From Thalassotalea sp. G2M2-11 (GTDB lineage Bacteria; Pseudomonadota; Gammaproteobacteria; Enterobacterales; Alteromonadaceae), in the NCBI RefSeq assembly GCF_017168195.1, contig NZ_JADNYL010000001.1, forward strand, positions 620,001 to 684,000: DNA of 64,000 nt, read 5' to 3'. Positions 60,355 through 64,000 of this stretch are shown here, piece by piece. Numbering within the stretch: position 1 is the stretch's first letter; each line of letters starts with the position of its first letter. The position numbers were made by a program, and so were the translations under genes. Below the pieces are notes generated by a model that was not told where the DNA came from, searched no databases, and worked only from the letters and a program-made list of their open reading frames with translations.

Positions 60355-63210
60355 TTAAAGTGCCGCTATTTGCGCCTTTTGATCGGCCATCTTCGCTAAA
60401 GTTGACTCGGCATCAGCAAGTTTGGCTTTTTCTTTAGCAATAACAGCTTCTGGGGCTTTGGCAACAAAGTTTTCATTACTTAATTTGCCACGGATTTTTT
60501 GCGTGTCTTTTTCAAGCTTATCAATGGCTTTCGTTAAGCGAGCAAGTTCGGCTTCTTTATCGATTAAACCCGCCATAGGGATCATCACAGATAACTCACC
60601 AACAACTGCGGTAGCGCAAGCTGGCGCTTCATCATTAGCTTGTAATACTTGAATTGACTCAAGTTTGGCAAGGGACGAAAGAAACTGTTGGTTTTCGTCT
60701 AAACGGCGCTGATCTGCACTACTTACATTGTTTAGTAACACAGGTAATGGCTTGCTAGGAGCAATATCCATTTCACCACGAATATTACGAATAGCCACGA
60801 TAAACTGTTTTACCCATTCGAGATCTTCACTTGCTTGCTCATTGACCAATTGTTGCTCGAATTGCGGGAAGCGTTGGATCATGATGCTATCACCGGTTTT
60901 AGCAAAACGGGTAAGCGGTACCACACGTTGCCAAATAGTTTCAGTGATAAATGGCATAATTGGATGCATTAAACGCAATAACGTTTCTAAGGTTTCTACT
61001 AAGGTTTGACGAGTACCACGTTGCTGGGCTTCGCTGCCTTTGAATAGTACCGGCTTTGTTAGTTCTAAATACCAGTCACAGAATTGGTTCCAGGTAAATT
61101 CATACAAAGCTTGTGAGGCTAAATCAAAACGAAATTGTTCAAATGATTCATGCACTGTTTTGATGGTTTGTTGCAGCTGAGATCTGATCCAGCGATCGGC
61201 AAGTGAAAACTCAACATCGGTAGTATTTAAACCGCAATCATGTTCTTCGGTATTCATCAACACATAACGGCTGGCATTCCACAATTTATTACAGAAATTG
61301 CGGTAACCGTCTAAGCGTTTCATGTCCCAACTGATATCACGGCCGGTTGAAGCGACTGAGGTTAAGGTAAAGCGTAATGCATCGGTACCGTGTGCTTCAA
61401 TACCTTCTGGGTATTCTTTTTTGGTTAATTTGGTAATTTTCTTCGCCAGTTGTGGCTGCATCATATTACCGGTGCGTTTTTCTAATAAGTCATCTAATGA
61501 AATGCCGTCAATCATATCTAATGGATCCACAACGTTTCCTTTAGATTTACTCATTTTGTCGCCATTTTCATCACGGATCAGTCCAGTCACATAGACCTTC
61601 TTAAACGGTACTTGCGGTTGGCCGTTTTCATCTTTAATAAAATGCATGGTCATCATGATCATGCGGGCAACCCAGAAGAAAATAATATCAAAGCCAGTGA
61701 CAAGCACATCGGTTGAATGAAACTTTTTGATATCTTCCATGTTATTTGGCCAGCCTAAGGTTGAGAAAGTCCATAGGGCGGATGAAAACCAAGTGTCGAG
61801 TACATCGTCATCTTGTGTTAATTGGATGTCATCTGAGAGTGAGTATTTTGTCCGTACCTCTTGTTCATTACGGCCAACATAGACTTTACCTGATTGATCG
61901 TACCATGCCGGAATACGGTGTCCCCACCATAACTGGCGAGAGATACACCAATCTTGGATATCACGCATCCACGCGAAATACATATTTTCATATTGCTTTG
62001 GCACAAATTCAATATCGCCATTTTCAACGGCTTGTACCGCAGGCTTTGCTAGCGGCTCAGTGCGAACATACCATTGGTCAGTTAATAATGGCTCAATGAT
62101 CACACCTGAACGATCACCGTATGGTGCGACTAAATCATGCTCTTTAATGCTTTCTAATAAACCTAATTGTTCAAATTTTTCAACAATGGCTTTACGCGCA
62201 TCAAAACGATCTAAACCGGCTAAATCTGCTGGTAGTTCGTTTGAATACTCATCACTTACTTCACCTTTGGTGTTGTACACTTCGGCTTTAGCTAATACTG
62301 CAGCATCTTTATCAAAGATATTGATCATTGCTAAACCGCAACGTTTACCGACTTCGTTATCGTTGAAATCGTGTGCTGGGGTGATTTTTACACAACCCGT
62401 GCCTTTTTCCATGTCAGCATGTTCATCACCAACGATTGGGATCAAGCGATTAACTAGCGGTAGTAACACGTGTTGGCCAATTAACGCTTGGTAGCGAGGA
62501 TCTTCTGGATTAACCGCAACGCCAGTATCACCTAGCATAGTTTCAGGGCGGGTCGTGGCAACAACTAAGTAATCTAAGCCATCGGCTGTTTTAGCGCCGT
62601 TCGCTAATGGATAGCGTAAGTGCCACATATGGCCTTTTTTATCTTTGTTTTCAACTTCCAAATCTGAAATGGCGGTATGAAATTTTGGATCCCAGTTAAC
62701 TAAGCGTTTACCGCGGTAAATTAAATCGTCTTCAAATAAGCGTACGAACACTTCTTGTACGGCTTCAGACATACCATCGTCCATGGTAAAACGATCGCGA
62801 CTCCAATCAATTGAATTACCTAAGCGGCGCATTTGTTTACCAATGGTACCACCAGACTCGTTTTTCCATTGCCAAATTTTGTCTATAAATGCTTTCCGAC
62901 CATAATCATGTCGCGTTTTATCTTCTTCAGCGGCGATTTTGCGCTCAACAACCATTTGGGTAGCGATACCCGCGTGGTCTGTACCAGACTGCCACAAGGT
63001 GTTTTTGCCTTGCATGCGTTGATAACGAATTAAGGTATCCATGATGGTTTGTTGGAACGCATGGCCCATGTGCAAACTACCTGTGACATTCGGTGGTGGG
63101 ATCGCGATACAATAACCATCGCCTGTACCAGTTGGACTAAAATACCCTTTCTCTTCCCAGTTTTGGTAGAGCGATTGTTCAATGTCAGAAGGATTAAATG
63201 TTTTTTCCAT
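60355..63210 (-). CDS. valS: Valyl-tRNA synthetase
   Basis: Class I aminoacyl-tRNA synthetase. The HIGH motif reads HMGH in [18 protein letters not shown] (near residue 45), the editing domain has [15 protein letters not shown], and KMSKS is intact in [14 protein letters not shown] (near 553). The C-terminal arm is a coiled coil with [21 protein letters not shown]. The length of 951 equals that of E. coli ValS. It lies 27 bp after holC. Confidence 0.97.
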   Translation of the reverse strand: MEKTFNPSDIEQSLYQNWEEKGYFSPTGTGDGYCIAIPPPNVTGSLHMGHAFQQTIMDTLIRYQRMQGKNTLWQSGTDHAGIATQMVVERKIAAEEDKTRHDYGRKAFIDKIWQWKNESGGTIGKQMRRLGNSIDWSRDRFTMDDGMSEAVQEVFVRLFEDDLIYRGKRLVNWDPKFHTAISDLEVENKDKKGHMWHLRYPLANGAKTADGLDYLVVATTRPETMLGDTGVAVNPEDPRYQALIGQHVLLPLVNRLIPIVGDEHADMEKGTGCVKITPAHDFNDNEVGKRCGLAMINIFDKDAAVLAKAEVYNTKGEVSDEYSNELPADLAGLDRFDARKAIVEKFEQLGLLESIKEHDLVAPYGDRSGVIIEPLLTDQWYVRTEPLAKPAVQAVENGDIEFVPKQYENMYFAWMRDIQDWCISRQLWWGHRIPAWYDQSGKVYVGRNEQEVRTKYSLSDDIQLTQDDDVLDTWFSSALWTFSTLGWPNNMEDIKKFHSTDVLVTGFDIIFFWVARMIMMTMHFIKDENGQPQVPFKKVYVTGLIRDENGDKMSKSKGNVVDPLDMIDGISLDDLLEKRTGNMMQPQLAKKITKLTKKEYPEGIEAHGTDALRFTLTSVASTGRDISWDMKRLDGYRNFCNKLWNASRYVLMNTEEHDCGLNTTDVEFSLADRWIRSQLQQTIKTVHESFEQFRFDLASQALYEFTWNQFCDWYLELTKPVLFKGSEAQQRGTRQTLVETLETLLRLMHPIMPFITETIWQRVVPLTRFAKTGDSIMIQRFPQFEQQLVNEQASEDLEWVKQFIVAIRNIRGEMDIAPSKPLPVLLNNVSSADQRRLDENQQFLSSLAKLESIQVLQANDEAPACATAVVGELSVMIPMAGLIDKEAELARLTKAIDKLEKDTQKIRGKLSNENFVAKAPEAVIAKEKAKLADAESTLAKMADQKAQIAAL

Positions 63211-63237
63211 CAGAGTAACTACTTAATTGTTAAAATC

Positions 63238-63693
63238 TTACGATGTTTGTGGATGATTGACAGCTTGGTTATCAACTTGAAAACCTAACTGGCGATAGGC
63301 TTTATACCGCTCTCTAGCGCTTTGCTTTAATTGTTCATCACTTGGTACAAAATCGATGATTTGTGAAAATTGATGAGCAAAGTTTGGTACTGTGCTCGTT
63401 AAATTGATGAGTACTGCGCGTCGATTTGTTGGTGGTTGCCAACTGATCTCAACCGCTGCACCCTGTTTTGGCCCTTCACCAATTAAATTGTGAGGAACAA
63501 AACTGTCAGGCTCAAATGACCATAAAAGCTCATCAATATGATGAGCTTGTGTTTGGTCTTGACAATAGATGAATACTTTTTGTCTTTGTCGATAATAATA
63601 GGCTGCTTGAAAACAGCTATGTAAAAAAGCTAGCTGCATTTTTTGCTCGCTGACTTCGTTATCTAACAAATAGAACATGACCTGTGTATTCAT
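63238..63693 (-). CDS. holC: DNA polymerase III chi subunit
   Basis: Clamp-loader accessory subunit that contacts SSB during replication. The 151-residue protein matches E. coli chi in MFYLLDNE at the start, DELLWSFEPDSFVPHNLIGEGP in the middle, and SARERYKAYRQLGF near the end. The frame is open upstream to 63726, but that would overlap pepA; the ATG at 63693 starts 13 bp after the pepA stop and gives the family N-terminus. Order pepA-holC-valS is conserved in gammaproteobacteria. Confidence 0.93.
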   Translation of the reverse strand: MNTQVMFYLLDNEVSEQKMQLAFLHSCFQAAYYYRQRQKVFIYCQDQTQAHHIDELLWSFEPDSFVPHNLIGEGPKQGAAVEISWQPPTNRRAVLINLTSTVPNFAHQFSQIIDFVPSDEQLKQSARERYKAYRQLGFQVDNQAVNHPQTS

Positions 63694-63706
63694 GGTTATG
63701 TTTAGC

Positions 63707-64000
<294 letters not shown>

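Noticed and set aside
62060-62494. 144-codon plus-strand open frame
   Set aside because: It is antisense to the editing-domain region of valS, with no family resemblance or ribosome binding site.

Overview
The window is about 40% GC chromosomal DNA from a marine gammaproteobacterium. Gene content and order (lptD-surA-pdxA-rsmA-apaG-apaH, pepA-holC-valS, a divergent ccm pair, and a GlcNAc regulon with nagP, nagB-II and a BadF-type nagK) point to Alteromonadales, most likely a Colwellia/Thalassotalea-like member of Colwelliaceae. This placement is inferred from gene content; no rRNA gene is present. The DNA is gene-dense. I saw no insertion sequence, prophage, CRISPR array, tRNA or rRNA.

Layout. 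1-4.5 kb: end of obgE, folA, a radical SAM gene and a chemoreceptor. 4.6-11.2 kb (minus strand): the outer-membrane biogenesis and housekeeping operon lptD-surA-pdxA-rsmA-apaG-apaH. 11.4-13.9 kb: the divergent peptidoglycan-recycling genes amgK-murU, then djlA. 14-27 kb: a SYLF-domain protein, a DUF3530 protein, rluA, rapA, a 2-oxoglutarate oxygenase, a small lipoprotein, a GAF-GAF-GGDEF-EAL protein, dbpA, mscS and a transglutaminase-like protein. 27-31.8 kb: an acyl-CoA dehydrogenase behind a PsrA-like operator, a GST-fold protein, a short MipA-like barrel, plsC, rraB and a 53-aa membrane protein.

31.8-50.8 kb is one coherent N-acetylglucosamine regulon: LacI-type nagR, pgi, a TonB-dependent receptor, a SapC-family gene, two adjacent FAD-dependent tryptophan-halogenase homologues, a TPR-sulfotransferase, a GH20 beta-N-acetylhexosaminidase lipoprotein, nagK, nagB-II, nagA and nagP. 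Five copies of a TGACAGCGCTGTCA-type palindrome lie in front of nagR/pgi, the receptor (two copies), sulfotransferase/hexosaminidase, and nagK. Chito-oligosaccharides would cross the outer membrane through the receptor and be cut to GlcNAc by the hexosaminidase. GlcNAc would then be imported by NagP, phosphorylated by NagK, deacetylated by NagA, deaminated by NagB-II to fructose-6-P, and linked to glucose-6-P by Pgi. The SapC/halogenase/halogenase/sulfotransferase genes have no role in that textbook pathway. They are the best candidate for an undescribed system here.

50.9-64 kb: a small conserved protein, then cytochrome c maturation split into divergent ccmABCDE (minus) and ccmFGHI (plus), followed by hemH, a cold-shock protein, and valS-holC-pepA (pepA cut by the window edge).
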